From Nicotiana tabacum (Eukaryota > Streptophyta > Magnoliopsida > Solanales > Solanaceae), in the NCBI RefSeq assembly GCF_000715075.1, contig NC_134101.1:136290237-136354236 (forward strand): a stretch of DNA of 64,000 nucleotides. Reading direction: 5' to 3'. A program made the translations under genes and the position numbers. Positions within the stretch are counted from its first letter, which is position 1; the number at the start of each line of letters is the position of its first letter. Shown piece by piece: positions 10,542-22,077 of this stretch. The notes beneath the pieces were generated by a model. That model searched no databases, was not told the DNA's origin, and saw only the letters and a list, made by a program, of their open reading frames with translations.

Positions 10542-13368
10542 TGTCACGACCCTAAACTCAAACCTGTCGTGATGGCGCCTATCGATGATACTAGGCCAGC
10601 CGACTCTCACAATACTTCAATAACTCATTCAAAGACATGCTAAAAAGCCTTTTTATAACACGATTTTTCATTAAAAAAAAAAGAAAAACAAGAGTTGAAC
10701 TCAATCAAGAAAGGCTGAACGAAAGCCCCAAATATCGGGGTGTCACTAAGTCATGAGCATCTAATAGAACTGGTCTGACAATAGCAAGATTTAACATAGT
10801 CTGGAATCCAAAATACAACTCATGAAAGATAGGGAAGAAGAAAAGCAAGGCTGCGAACACCGGGCAACTACCTTGCTATCTCCAAACTGCTGCAAAGACT
10901 ATCAACAACCTCTACGATCAACTACTCCTGGATTTGCACACGAGGCGCAGGGAGTAACGTGCGTACACCACCTCAGTAAGTAATAGAAATAAATAGGGAA
11001 CTGAGAAGTAGTGACAACCTATGCAAATACAGTTTATTTCCATAAAAATTCGGTAAAGCGTAGGCATGATTTCGGTTAAGTCAAATAAGTTGATTTAAGT
11101 CAAGTTCAAGTAGTGTCAGATAAATTATCTTTCAACAGTTCTCAAAGCACGAGTATAAGGCAACTATGTGCAACACTGATGAAATCATATACTGCCCCTC
11201 GAGCAATCTTCACTCAGTCCTCCCAATCACTCCAACCTCACAACCACTCATTCCACACAATCTCTCAACACTCGGCACTCAGTAGGTACCTACGCTCACT
11301 AGGGGTGTGTACAAACTCCGGAGGGGCTCCTTCAGCCCAAACATTATATCAATGCCAATCATGACAGAATCAATAAAACATGCTGCGAGTGTAGCCCGAT
11401 CCCATAAATATCCTCACAATCAGGCCCTCGGCCTCACTTAGTCATCGATCTCTCGGGCTCTCAGAAATCAGGATAATCAGCCCAACAGAAATGACATGAT
11501 GCATCAAATAGAATAACAGAGACTGATATATGATATAATAATGCATGAACATGACTGAGTACAGAATATCAATGAAAATAGTAAGATGGCAGCAAGAAAC
11601 GACCACTAAGGGTCTCAACAATACCAGCATAGCTAACAACAGGTTGTCCAACTTTATAGTTTATACGGGAACCAAGTCACAATCCCCTCGGTGCACTCCC
11701 ACACACCCGTCACCTAGCACGTGCGTCACCTCCAAAATAGTCAGAAGACACAAAATTCGGGGTTCCATACCCTCAGGACCAAATTTACAACTGTTACTTA
11801 TCTCAATCCGAACAAATCTCTACTCTGCAATGCCCTTGCTTCTCGAATCGGCCTCCAAACGTCCCGAATCAAGCCACAAGCCGTACAATACCTTTAATAC
11901 ATGCTAAAGGAATCAATTCCGCAAGAGGAATTACTAAATTAGACTCAAAACTTGAAATTGGCTCAAACTTAGCCCCCGGGCCCACGTCTCGAAATACGAC
12001 AAAAGTCACAAAACCCCAAAGCCCATTCACTCACGAGTCCAATCATACCAAATTTAGTCAAATCCGATAATAAAATCCCCTTCAAAACCTCAAAATTCCA
12101 TCTTAAGAACTCTTCCACTTTTTTTCCAATTTTTCACCCCAAATCACAATTTAGATGATAGAAATCAAGATATAATCATGGAATTTAACTAAAATCAAGT
12201 AAAAAACACTTACCCCAATCAACTCCCTAAAATTCCCTTCAACAATCGCCCAAATCCGTGGTATCTAGCTCAAAATATGAAAAATGAGTTCAAACCCTCG
12301 ATTTTGAATATAACACTATCTGCGCAGATTTCCTTCTTCATGAACGTGACCGTCCTTTCGCGTTCGCGTAGAACAACTTGATTGCCTCTCTGCTTTACTC
12401 TTCGCGAATGCGACACATGCCTCGTGACTGCAATGCTTTACCGGCTCAGACCTTCGCGAACGCGAACGCGGCCACCACCTCACGAACGCGTAGAACAAGG
12501 ACCTGGCATCCCAAACTGCCTTACTCCTCTTCGCGAACACAACCCTACTCCCGCGTTCTCCATGTACACTCAAACTACACCTTCGTGTTCACGTTCGTGT
12601 CCTCTCCTTCGTGAACGCAAAGAACAAAATCCTTATCACTCAGAAAACACTCTTCGCGAACGCGAAAGAGGAAACCAGAAGAAATATACAGTAGACATGA
12701 GCAATCTCACCAAGACCAAAAATGATCCATTAACCACCCGAAACTCACCTGAGGCCCTCGGGACCTCAACCAAACATACCAACATGTCCCATAACATCAT
12801 ACGAACTTAGTGAAACCTTCGAATCACTCAAAACAATATCAAAACACTAAATTACACCGGGATTCAAGCCTAAGAACTTCTAAACTTCCAAATTCTACAA
12901 ACGATGTCGAAACCCACCAAACCACTTCGAATGACCTCAAATTTTGCACACAAGTCAAAAATGACACCACGAACCTACTCCAACTTTTGGAATTCCTTAC
13001 TGACCCCGATATTAAAATTTCCACTGCCGACCAAAATCGCCAAAATTCTAACTTTCGCCAATTCAAGTCTAATTCTACCACGGGCCTCCAAATCACATTC
13101 CAGATGCACTACTAAGTCTAAAATCACATAACGGAGCTAACGGAACCATCAAAATTTAAATCCGAGATCGTTTACATATAAGTCAACATTTGGTCAACTT
13201 TTCCAAGTTAAACCTTCACCAAGAGACTAAAAGTCTCAATTCACTCCAAAACCACACTGGACCCGAACCAACTGAACTGGTAAGACATAATACAGTTGAA
13301 GAACATAAATAAACAGAAAATGGGAGAACGGAGCTGTAACTCTCGAAGCGATCGGTCGGGTCGTTACA
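10542..13368 (-). mobile_element. Solo LTR of a gypsy-type retrotransposon
   Basis: The segment begins TGTCACGACCC and ends GGGTCGTTACA, that is TG...CA with 11-bp near-perfect terminal inverted repeats, and is flanked by the perfect 5-bp duplication ATTAC (10537-10541 and 13369-13373). There is no second LTR, primer site or gag-pol between the duplications, so it is a solo LTR left by recombination between two LTRs. I place it on the minus strand because layout and terminal sequence parallel the minus-strand LTR of element A. A GC-palindrome array (about 12350-12665) and a TATA-like GTTATATTC (12306-12314, minus strand) lie inside. Open frames of up to 142 codons in it are non-coding. Confidence 0.85.
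12350..12665. repeat. Array of CGCGAACGCG-type palindromic motifs in the solo LTR
   Basis: About nine imperfect copies of a word such as TTCGCGAACGCGAA, separated by about 25-50 bp (examples near 12356, 12400, 12463, 12482, 12531, 12650). The array is far richer in CpG than the surrounding AT-rich DNA and ends just upstream, in LTR orientation, of the TATA-like sequence. It creates long spurious open frames on both strands. Confidence 0.7.
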
Positions 13369-14364
13369 ATTACCTAGTATAATTACGTATTGTTTACATG
13401 ATGATAATCTTCAACTTAACTTTATCATAGTTTCTTCCGATTTTATCATTGAACTTTTGTACCAGATTAGACCATCATAATCTACTAAAATGAGTCTTGG
13501 GACGATTTCCGACTAAAATTTCTTCCACACACATATTTAAAATTAGGTTTGTGGTTTCTACATCCCATTGAGCCTTCTTAGAGTTGTTATCCAATGCCAC
13601 TTTCTTGATTATTTTCTTTTCAATATGCATTAAGAAACATTTGATTAATAATAATAAATGTTAAACAAATAAGATAACTAAAAATCTATTAAGTTAAAAA
13701 AGAAAAAAGATAAAGAAAATAAGAGCATCAAGGGAAAAGCTTTCAATTGTTAATCACTCATATTATTAAAAATAAGTGTTATTATGCATCAAATCTAAAA
13801 AAATAAATCAGTAGTCACTTTCACAAAATATTAGATGTATCAGTACATGCACTCACATTAAAAAAGAATAGATAAAGATACATACTAGATATTGTGTATA
13901 ATAAATTGATACAGTACTATAAAAGAAAAAAATAAATCATACTTGATGACGAAAGTATTTGAATTTGTTATCCTATTAGTTTTGTTGTTTCAAAAAGGAA
14001 TTGGAGACACAAAAGAAGAAGTTGTACAAGAAAAAGGGAGAGGAGGTCTATTAATAGTAATAGATAGGACCTCTTAGTTTGCAAAAAGAATTCGAGGCAA
14101 AAAAAAAAAGAGTTACCAAGAGAATTCGAGGAGATCTATTACTTTAGAGAAATAAAAACAAGATCAATCAAAAAATAATTTAAAAAGTAGCAAGACATTA
14201 CACAAAGGAAAAATTGAAAACAAGACAAGTCAAAAAATAATTTGCTACGATTCATGTATCTAATATCTCTAATTTAAAAGAATGGTAGAAACAAGAAACA
14301 AACAAGAAAAAGAAAAGGCTTAAATCAGTAAGGGATAATTTGAAAAATATGAATTTATGGTGAG
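13369..14364. other. Intergenic DNA, no gene seen
   Basis: AT-rich sequence between the solo LTR and the CACTA terminus, with A-rich stretches around 13680-14250. No coding frame, inverted-repeat boundary or RNA gene that I can support. Confidence 0.5.
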
Positions 14365-16263
14365 CACTACTAGAAAATGCCAAATTTCCGACCACAAAAT
14401 CTGTCGAAAATCTCTTATTTCTAATGGATTTCAAGTGGTTGAAAAAATGATGTTCGCAAAATATTTGCGACGGAATCGAGCGCAAACGGGAATTGTACAG
14501 TTGACTGGATGAAATTAATACTCGTGATTGCTCGGTATATTTGCGACAGATTCAATCGCACTATTATTTATATAAATTAATTATATAATAAATTTTTCGT
14601 CCGATTTGGTCGGTAATTTAATTAATATTTTTTATTTATTTAAATTTTCCGACCGAATCGGTCGGAAATTAAGACGTTAAAAAGATAATTAATTCAATTT
14701 TTGACCACTTTAGCCTCAAATCTGGGAATTTTGTTGGTAGGAAATTTATCGGAAAATTTGGTAAAATACAATAGAATTCTACTGTATTTTAAGCCACACC
14801 CCCCTGCCAAATGAAACAATGAATACGTAGCAGCCAATATTACAAATATTCTATCAGTAGAACCTAAAACAACAAGTATCAAACTTGTTTAAACATAACA
14901 AAACCATCTATTCTATTAAAATACATAAAAATCTAAAGCTTTCAACCAAAATCATATTACACCAAGTCTAAAACGAACCAAGTTTTGCAACAATCAATCA
15001 AGTCTAAATATCCTATTACATAATCTAAATTACTACCGATCTTCATCGATTTCAGTCTCCTCATTGTTAGATTCTTCCATTGAATGACGTTGTTTTTCAT
15101 GATTTGCCATGAATATCCGCATCATACTTATTGTTTCTTGAGCATTATTCCATTGTTGAGACAATTCATTGATTTGCGTCCGCATAGTCTCAATTTCTTT
15201 GGGTGAAGCAGAAGTACCACTAAATAATACGGTTGGACGACTAGACGACGGCTGCACTCCAAGTCCGTAGATTCTATCTTTATTTATTTTTATGAGAAAT
15301 AAAAAAATATTTAAATTAGCAATAAAAGAAACATGCAACTTGGGTAAAATAATATTAAAACGAAATCATATCTAAAAATGTATAAAATATTTTATATCTT
15401 TATTTACTCAACCAGTTGCCTGTGTCCATATCGAAGTCATATCTTCGGGCATTCATTGAGAATCGGGCTGAGTTTGTTGCTACTCCTCCATTCTTCTTTG
15501 ATACCCTTCCTGAAATGTTGTTGACAAACACTATATAAACGAATTAATCTTAATCAAGAATAAATGTAGTGTTGAATTTAGAATCTTACATATGTTTCCA
15601 ATGCACGTGGTTTGATCCATCCTTCTCTTGTACCATCCTTCTTTTTTTTCTTCTTCTTATGTGTCTCCTCAAAGACACTAGCATGAGATACATTTCCCCT
15701 ATGTGCCTTTTCCTTTCAAAATAAAAAATATGAGTTTATTACTTGAATCTCATATAAGTAAAGCTAAGTAAAATATTATAAATAAATTACCAATCTCAAT
15801 CGATGGGCCGCAAAACTGATTGAACCTCTGGTGTGCAACGAGCCACCCTTACTGGAGTCTCTATTTGCCTTCGCTTTTTCACTCTTTTGCTTCTATTATT
15901 CGGTATTCCACTTCTCCAATAGTTGAAGTCCAGACATCTTCACGCAACCATAAAGTCCTTCTCCCACCTTTCCGAACAAGAAAATGAGTATCTTTAATCC
16001 TTTTCTGAGCTCTCTTCTCGAAATTTTCATTCACCTGAATTTCATGCTGAGGCTGCCATACACACTTAGTATGCAATTAAAACAAATGTTAGACGAACAT
16101 AATAAATATTATATAAATTATATTTATTCGTACCTTAAATTGAAGCCACATATTCACTCTGATTTGGTATGGAATATCTCTTCAGGAATTCCACGTCTGA
16201 TGGAAAAATGGATTCATAGCTTCCACAACCATATGTCTGGCCTGAAAGGATGGCAAAACCTAA
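14365..16263 (-). mobile_element. CACTA (En/Spm) transposon, truncated in the window
   Basis: It starts with CACTACTAGAAAATGCC, the classic plant CACTA terminus, preceded by GAG, one copy of the expected 3-bp duplication. The subterminal region (14390-14670) carries repeated 'ttccgacc' words, including CCGACCGAATCGGTCGG at 14649-14665, as is usual for transposase-binding subterminal repeats. Minus-strand exons of a Transposase_24-like gene follow. The opposite terminus is absent: at 16264 the element is broken by LTR element D, and its other half should lie beyond the nested stack. Confidence 0.8.
15033..16076 (-). pseudogene. CACTA-associated Transposase_24-like gene (PF03004 family), partial
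   Basis: Minus-strand coding blocks are separated by introns or gaps. About 15879-16076 holds KIKDTHFLV-like and WLREDVW-like text. About 15790-15870 gives GGSLHTRGSISFAAHRLRL, matching the HTGGS(I/K)SFAEHR signature of the family. About 15600-15715 gives a lysine-rich HKKKKKKDGTREGW block. About 15033-15240 gives a glutamine-rich, coiled-coil-like C-terminus ending NNEETEIDEDR. These proteins accompany the TNP2-type transposase in CACTA elements. I do not see the transposase itself, which probably lay in the missing half. The exon junctions are not certain. Confidence 0.7.
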
Positions 16264-16368
16264 TATAACGACCAGATCGGTCATTTTGCTTTCTAGAACC
16301 CCGTTCCCCTAAATGAGACTCCTTGTATGTGTTTTTACTGTTTTATAACTTGCGAGAATGGTTAGTTC
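16264..16368 (+). mobile_element. Start of LTR element D (fragment)
   Basis: About 105 bp beginning TATAACGACCAGATCGGTC, which reads as a TGTAACGACCCGATCGGTC-type LTR start with point changes. It interrupts the CACTA element and is itself interrupted by element E at 16369. The rest of D is not in the window. The assignment rests on similarity to LTR starts of the B and A type. Confidence 0.6.
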
Positions 16369-17282
16369 TGTCACAACCCAAACTGATGGGTCGCGACGGG
16401 TGCCTGAGTCCTACCTGTCAAACACCCCTAAGCATGCGTCTAAGATATGAATTTGAATAACATCTGCTGAATTATGAAAATAACATATATGAAGGAAACT
16501 TGCCAACAAAGCATATGTACGTATACATGCATGATATAGTGGGTGAGCCGGCAAGGCTGCTATAGACAACTATACATTCAAAACTGAAGGACGACAAGGC
16601 CACATACAACCCAACTAGACATACTGTCCATAGACTTCTAATAGAAACATAATTGTACAAAGACGGGATTGAGCCACGTCATACCCATATATATATATAT
16701 ATACATACAAACGTATCATACCAAAATCAAAAGCAACTCCGGATCAAGTGGAGCACGCCAACTTTCGCTGATCAGGGATCCTAAGAAGGGGGACCGTCAG
16801 CTTGCCTACCTACACCTGTGGGCATGAAACGCAGGCCCCGTGAAATAGGGCGTTAGTACCAAAAATGTACTGAGTATGTAAGGCATGAAAATTATTATGT
16901 AAAAGACATAGATGAAACATGGAATATAGAAACACGTCTTTAAATCTGAATAACTTTATAAATTCTAAAATGTTTATAACATCATGCACATGCGTATAAA
17001 TGTTGTGTCATGCGTATGTATGGGTGTACATAATATTATCAAGTCACTGAAGGCATTCCATCATATCGTCTCGGCCACTGTGGGCAATATCATCAACATA
17101 TACCAGCTGATCAGGTGGTGGTGCGTATATAACACCGTAACCTTTTCCCATATCCCAAATACATATATTTACATATATACGCATATATAATGCCATCAGG
17201 TCATGGGCCAATGCACATATATAAATGGGTGAAATGCATCAAAAATACGTAATAATCTTAATATTTCTTCCGGATAAACTTT
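16369..17282. mobile_element. LTR fragment of element E
   Basis: It begins TGTCACAACCC at 16369, directly after the D fragment, and ends where element A begins at 17283. It carries features of gypsy LTRs such as the 'cacctgtgggcatgaaacgcag' stretch and an (AT)n run at about 16689-16704. No coding frame is convincing. The second half and the duplication of E should lie beyond the window. Confidence 0.6.
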
Positions 17283-17954
17283 TGTCACGACCCCGGTTCG
17301 CCCTCCGTGAACCATCGTGATGACACCTATTCCCTATGACTAGGTAAGCCTAAATTTTGGAAAATAAACCAATTTGCAGAAGTAAAACAATTTAAAACAG
17401 AATTAGAGTAATAAGACAGTGTTTAAAAGTGCCGCTCGGCATACACAATATTTAACTCCTAGAAACCAATACATATCTCCAAGATCCGGAAACCCATGAA
17501 TCACAAGCTAAGGATCACTACATAGTGCTCTAACTCTAGAATAGTCTAAAACAAAATAAATACAGAAGGGCAGTCACTATAAGAGAGAGTGGAGAGAGAC
17601 TCCTCGGTCTGCAAACGCAACAAATATACCTCGAAGTCTCCGAACGGTTGCCTCACCTCAAGGATGGTAAGTCTGAGTCAAGGTACCTGGATCTGCACAT
17701 GAAAAAATATGCGTAGAAAGGGCATGAGTACACCACAACGGTATTCAGTAAGTGCCAAGCCTAACCTCGATCGGGTAGTGACGAGGAAGGTCAGGGCCCT
17801 ACTAAGGTTAAATAAAATACAAAGTATAACGGTGTAGAACAAGAAAGTATAATTAAGTGCAACAGTAAGAAATAACATAGAATAGAAAGAGCAACAACAA
17901 CTAGAATAGAGGCAAAATAATCACCGAGGGAACACAGCTCAACACAGAGATAAC

Positions 17955-18240
17955 AACCGAGGATCTATTAGGATACCGTCCTGTAGCCCCCAAATGTAAA
18001 TGTGCAGTGGATCTCCCGGGTGTTGTCCCGTAGCCCAACTCAAAATGCGCCGGGGATCTACCGGAATCCCGTTCCGTAGTCCCTATACCTAGTACCGGGG
18101 GAATCTACCGGGTGCAGTCCCGTAGTTCCATATAACTGTGCAGGGGGATCTACCGGAATCCCACATCAGTAGTCCCAAATAAACAGACAATGTGGAGCTA
18201 CCGGAATCCCACATCCGTAGTCCCAATGTAAATACACAAC
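17955..18240 (-). repeat. Tandem repeat of about 55-60 bp in the LTR of A
   Basis: Repeated words 'gatctaccgg' or 'gagctaccgg', then 'aatccc' and 'ccgtagtccc', occur near 18011, 18055, 18111, 18147 and 18197. The truncated upstream LTR retains the start of the array (about 47370-47460) before element B cuts it. Confidence 0.7.
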
Positions 18241-19070
18241 AGCAACTGGAAAATATTCAGAAATGATAAATTTCATATTAAGGCAACAAATAATTCTAGC
18301 CTAGCATGCTGCATAGAATTTAGATAAGGCAATTTGAGCAAATAAAGCAATTAAATCACTTATACATGCTTTTCTAAGCTAATAACAGGCTTAATAGTGT
18401 GAGTAATAAAAACAGGAAAGGAAACATACTAGTAATTACTTGATGAAAATCGGATTTCCAACAACTAGCACAAGTGCACACTCGTCACCTCATGTACAAG
18501 GCATTTCAATTACCAAATATACCAAATCCTAAGGGGAAGGTCCCCCACACAAGGTTAGGCAAGCCACTTACATCGAACCGACTCAAAATCAACTCGAAAC
18601 CACGTTCTTGCCACGAGTACTCGACTCCAAATGACCCAAATCTATTCAATTCAATTGCATAATATAAATAACACTTCAAGTAATTGATTCTACAATTAAA
18701 TTCTAAGCTAATAAGCGAAATTAGGTAAAATGACCAAAATGCCACTCGGGCCTACATCTCGGAATCGGGTGAAATTTACATTTTCAGAAACCTCGTATTC
18801 TCATGAGTCTATACATAACAAGAACACTGAAATCAGAGTTCAATTGACCCCTCAAATACCCATGTTAAGGTCTCTTAATCTCAAGCCCTAATTACCCATT
18901 TTTTCCCAAAATTTTCACCACTAATTAGGTCTTTAATCACATATAAACGAGTTATGAAGGCAAAAATGTTACCTCCAAGTGATTCCCCTTTGGTTTCCTA
19001 AAAAATCTCCCCCAAAAGCTTCAATCCCGTTCAAAAATGATGGATAAATGAAGAAGGGTCGCGGATGGGC

Positions 19071-19080
19071 TATTTAAATA
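19071..19080 (-). promoter_or_regulatory. Probable TATA box of element A LTR
   Basis: TATTTAAATA, palindromic, about 17 bp downstream (minus strand) of the palindrome array and about 935 bp from the LTR start. No transcript evidence is available here. Confidence 0.45.
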
Positions 19081-19096
19081 CTGCCCAGATTTAATC

Positions 19097-19320
19097 CTAC
19101 GTGATCGCGACCAGCTCTATGCGATCGCATAGAGAAAATTCTATCACCCCACTTCCACACCAAGTCCTTCTACGCGAACGCAAGGGTCCTTATGCGAACG
19201 CAGTGACCAACCAACTTACCCTATGCGATCCCACTCCCTCCTCTGCGATCGAAATTCACAAAAATATGCCTGAACTCAACTTACCCTACGCAATCGCGGA
19301 TGGTCTCACGTGATCGTAGT
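19097..19320. repeat. Array of GCGATCGC-type palindromes in the LTR of A
   Basis: Roughly eight imperfect copies of words such as CTATGCGATCGCATAG, TACGCGAACGCA and TCACGTGATCGTAG, about 25-30 bp apart. It lies immediately 5' (minus strand) of the TATA-like box. The words differ from those in the solo LTR but have the same size, CpG richness and symmetry. Confidence 0.7.
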
Positions 19321-20010
19321 GAACAAATCACTGCTGCAAAAATATCAGAAAACCAGCAATCACTCAAAGGCCAAAAGTGCTCGTTTGAGCATCCGAAGTA
19401 CATCCGAGGCCTCTAGGACCTCAACCAAACCTACCAACATATTCCATAACATCATTCATACTTTTTCCAACCTTCGGAACGCTCAAAACAACATAAAAAC
19501 ACCAATTTAGCATCAGATTCAAGCCTAAGAACTTTATAAACTTTAAAAATACGCTTACGATCAAAAAGTCTATCAAACCTCGTCCGAATGACCTGAAATT
19601 TTGCACACACGTCACATTCAACATACAGAGCTACTACAACTTCCGAAATTCTATTCCAACCCTCGGATTAAAATCTCACTATCGAACAGGAAACTTCAAA
19701 AATTCACCTTTCGGCATTTCAAGCCTAAATTAGCTACAAACCTCCAAAACACAATCCGAACACGCCCCTAAGCCCGAAATCACCCAATGGAGCTAACGGA
19801 ACCATCAGATTTTCATTCTGAGGCCATCTTCACACTATTCCGACTACGGTCAACTTTCCAACACATAACTCTCATTTAGGGACTAAGTGTCCCAAAACTC
19901 TCCGAAACTCAAAACCGAACATCCTGGCAAATCAAAATAGCAGAATAAACTCGGGGAAAGCAGTTAATGGGGGATCAGGGCATAAATTCTTAAGACAACC
20001 GGCCGGGTCG

Positions 20011-20586
20011 TCACATCCTCCTACACTTAAACATTTGTTCGTCCTCGAACGAGCATAAAAACATACCTGAAGTAGTGAAAAGATGAGGGTAATGGCTGCA
20101 CATATCCTGCTCGGTCTCCCAGGTCGCCTCCTCGCCCGGCTGACCCCGCCACTGAACCTTCACTGATGCAATATTCTTTGACCTCAGGTTTCTAACCTGC
20201 CTGTCCAATATCGCCACTGGCTCCTCAACATAGGATAGATCCTTGTCCAACTAGACTGAACTGAAATCCAACACGTGCGACGGATCACCGTGATACCTCC
20301 GGAGCATCGAAACATAAAATACCAGATGAACTCCTGCCAAGCTGGGAGGTAAGGCAAGCTCATAAGCAACCTTCCCAACACACCTCAATATCTCAAAAGG
20401 GCCAATAAATCTCGGACTCAACTTTCCTTTCTTCCCGAATCTCATAACACCCTTCATAGGTGAAACCCGAAGCAGAACCTGCTCTCTAACCATATAGGAA
20501 ACATCACGAACTTTCCGGTCCGCGTAACTCTTCTGTCTGGACTGGGCTGTACGGAGTCTATCCTGAATCACCTTAACATTCTCCAA
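20011..20586 (-). pseudogene. Element A integrase C-terminus and chromodomain
   Basis: 20586-20251 encodes the integrase C-terminal region, with RLRTAQSRQKSYADRK, then GPFEILRCVGKVAYELALP, then VFYVSMLRRYHGDPSHV, the conserved gypsy GPY/F-type module. After a frameshift near 20250, 20250-20011 encodes a chromodomain-like module (VAILDRQVRNLRSKN, then VKVQWRGQPGEEATWE, then YPHLF). In chromoviruses this module guides integration to certain chromatin. The frame runs through the polypurine tract, and its stop codon TGA is provided by the first bases of the LTR. Not functional, because the upstream polyprotein is broken. Confidence 0.8.
20016..20028 (-). other. Polypurine tract of element A
   Basis: On the minus strand AAGTGTAGGAGGA directly precedes the LTR start TGTGACGACCC. 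This is the expected place for the plus-strand DNA primer of an LTR retrotransposon. Confidence 0.7.
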
Positions 20587-20592
20587 AGCATC

Positions 20593-21126
20593 CTAAATTA
20601 AGTCTGTGCCCAATAATCTAGCCTCACCCAGCTCAAACCAATCCACCGGGGATCTACACCACCTACCATATAAAGCCTCGTACGACGCTATCTGAATGCT
20701 GGACTGATAGCTGTTGTTGTAAGCAAACTTCGCCAATGGCAAGAACTGATCCAAAGACCCTCCAAACTCAATCACACATGCACGGAGCATATCCTCAAGA
20801 ATCTAAATAGTGCGCTCAGACTATCCGTCCGTCTGAGGGTGAAATGTTGTACTCAGCTTCACCCGAGTACCCAACTCATGCTAAACGGCTCTCCAGAATC
20901 GTGATGTGAACTAAATACCTCTATCCGAAATGATGGAAACTGGAATACCATGCAGACGAACAATCTCCCGGATATAGATCTCCTCCAACCGCTCCGAGGA
21001 ATAAGTAGTAAACACGGGAATAAAGTGAGCGGACTTGGTTAGCCGATCAATAATCACCCAAATAGCATCGAACCTTCTCAAAGTCTGTGGGAGCCCAACT
21101 ACAAAGTCCATGGTGATTCGCTCCAA
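20593..21126 (-). pseudogene. Element A integrase core
   Basis: 21126-20911 carries the DDE core start (MDFVVGLP with its Asp, then WVIIDRLTKSAHFIPV and HGIPVSIISDRG with the second Asp). 20790-20593 carries FLPLAKFAYNNSYQSS and ALYGRWCRSPVDW, downstream of the catalytic Glu region. The frame is the same throughout but is cut by TAG stops at 20593, 20803, 20821, 20881 and 20911 (lowest coordinate of each). Each replaces a position where related elements have glutamine. The zinc-binding N-terminus is in the preceding block. Confidence 0.8.
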
Positions 21127-21150
21127 TTTCCACTCCGAAATCTCTATCTG

Positions 21151-22035
21151 CTAAAGCAACACACCCGGTCTCTGGTGCTCATACTTCACTTGCTGACAGT
21201 TAAGGCACCGAGCTACAAATCCAACTATATCTTTCTTCATCCGCCTCCACCAATAGTGCTGCCTTAAATCCTGATATATCTTCGCAGCACTCGGATGAAT
21301 GGAATACCTGGATCTATGGGCCTCCTCCAGAATCAACTCCCGAAGCCCATCAACATTGAATACATAAATCCGACCCTGCATCCTTAACACCACATCATCA
21401 CCAATAGTCACATCTCTGGCATCACTGTGCTGAACCTTGTCCTTGAGGACAAGCAAATGAGGGTCATCATATTGTCGCTCCCTGATATGATCAAATAAGG
21501 AAGACCGAAAAACCACGCAAGCTATAACCCGACTGGGCTCCGAAAGATCCAATCTCTCAAACTGGCTGGCTAGGGGCTGAACATCCATCGCCATAGGTCT
21601 CTCCGATGCTGGTAAATAAGCCAAACTCTCCAAACTCTCTGCCCGACAACTCAAGGTATCAGCCACCACATTGGCCTTGCCCGGGTTATACAAAATAGTG
21701 ATATCATAGTCCTTTAGCAACTCTAACCATCTCCTCTGGCGCAAATTTAAATCCTTTTGCTTGAACAGGTGCTGCAAGCTCCGATGGTCAGTATAAATCT
21801 CACAGGGAACCCCGTATAAATAATGGTGCCAGATCTTCAGGGCGTGAACAATGGTAGCTAACTCAAGGTCATGGACATGGTAATTCTTCTCATGTATCTT
21901 CAACTGACTGGACGCGTTGGCAATCACCTTACTGTTCTGCATCAACACCGCTCTGAGGCCAATCATTGAGGCATCACAATAGACCATATAAGACCCTGAA
22001 CTTGTCGGCAGTATCAAAATTGGGGCTGTGGTCAA
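21151..22035 (-). pseudogene. Element A RNase H and integrase zinc-binding domain
   Basis: A 294-codon frame. RNase H motifs are [15 protein letters not shown] (the first Asp of the active site), [17 protein letters not shown] (the Glu), [11 protein letters not shown] (the second Asp) and NVVADTLSC. An integrase H2C2 zinc-binding domain follows, with [15 protein letters not shown] (two His) and CLNCQQVK (two Cys). Upstream it abuts the RT block, separated by a TAG at 22078-22080 where relatives have tryptophan. Downstream it stops at a TAG (21151-21153) in place of glutamine. Confidence 0.85.
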
Positions 22036-22077
22036 AGCTATCTTGAGCTTCTGAAAGCTCGCCTCACACTCCTCCGT

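Larger units (their letters stand above)
17283..20015 (-). repeat. 3' LTR of element A
   Basis: 2733 bp, on the plus strand beginning TGTCACGACCCC and ending GGGTCGTCACA, so the termini are inverted repeats of about 10 bp. Its first roughly 760 bp match 46703-47465 with scattered differences. It contains a TATA-like TATTTAAATA (19071-19080), a palindrome array just upstream of it on the minus strand (19097-19320), and a tandem repeat in what should be the transcribed part (about 17955-18240). Confidence 0.85.

Noticed and set aside
12316..13131. Open frames of 75-142 codons in the solo LTR, some Arg/Ser-rich like small basic proteins
   Set aside because: They arise from the CpG-rich palindrome array, overlap on both strands and lie wholly in a non-coding LTR.
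15984..16268. Plus-strand 94-codon frame over the CACTA gene
   Set aside because: It is the antisense shadow of the Transposase_24-like coding block and runs into element D.
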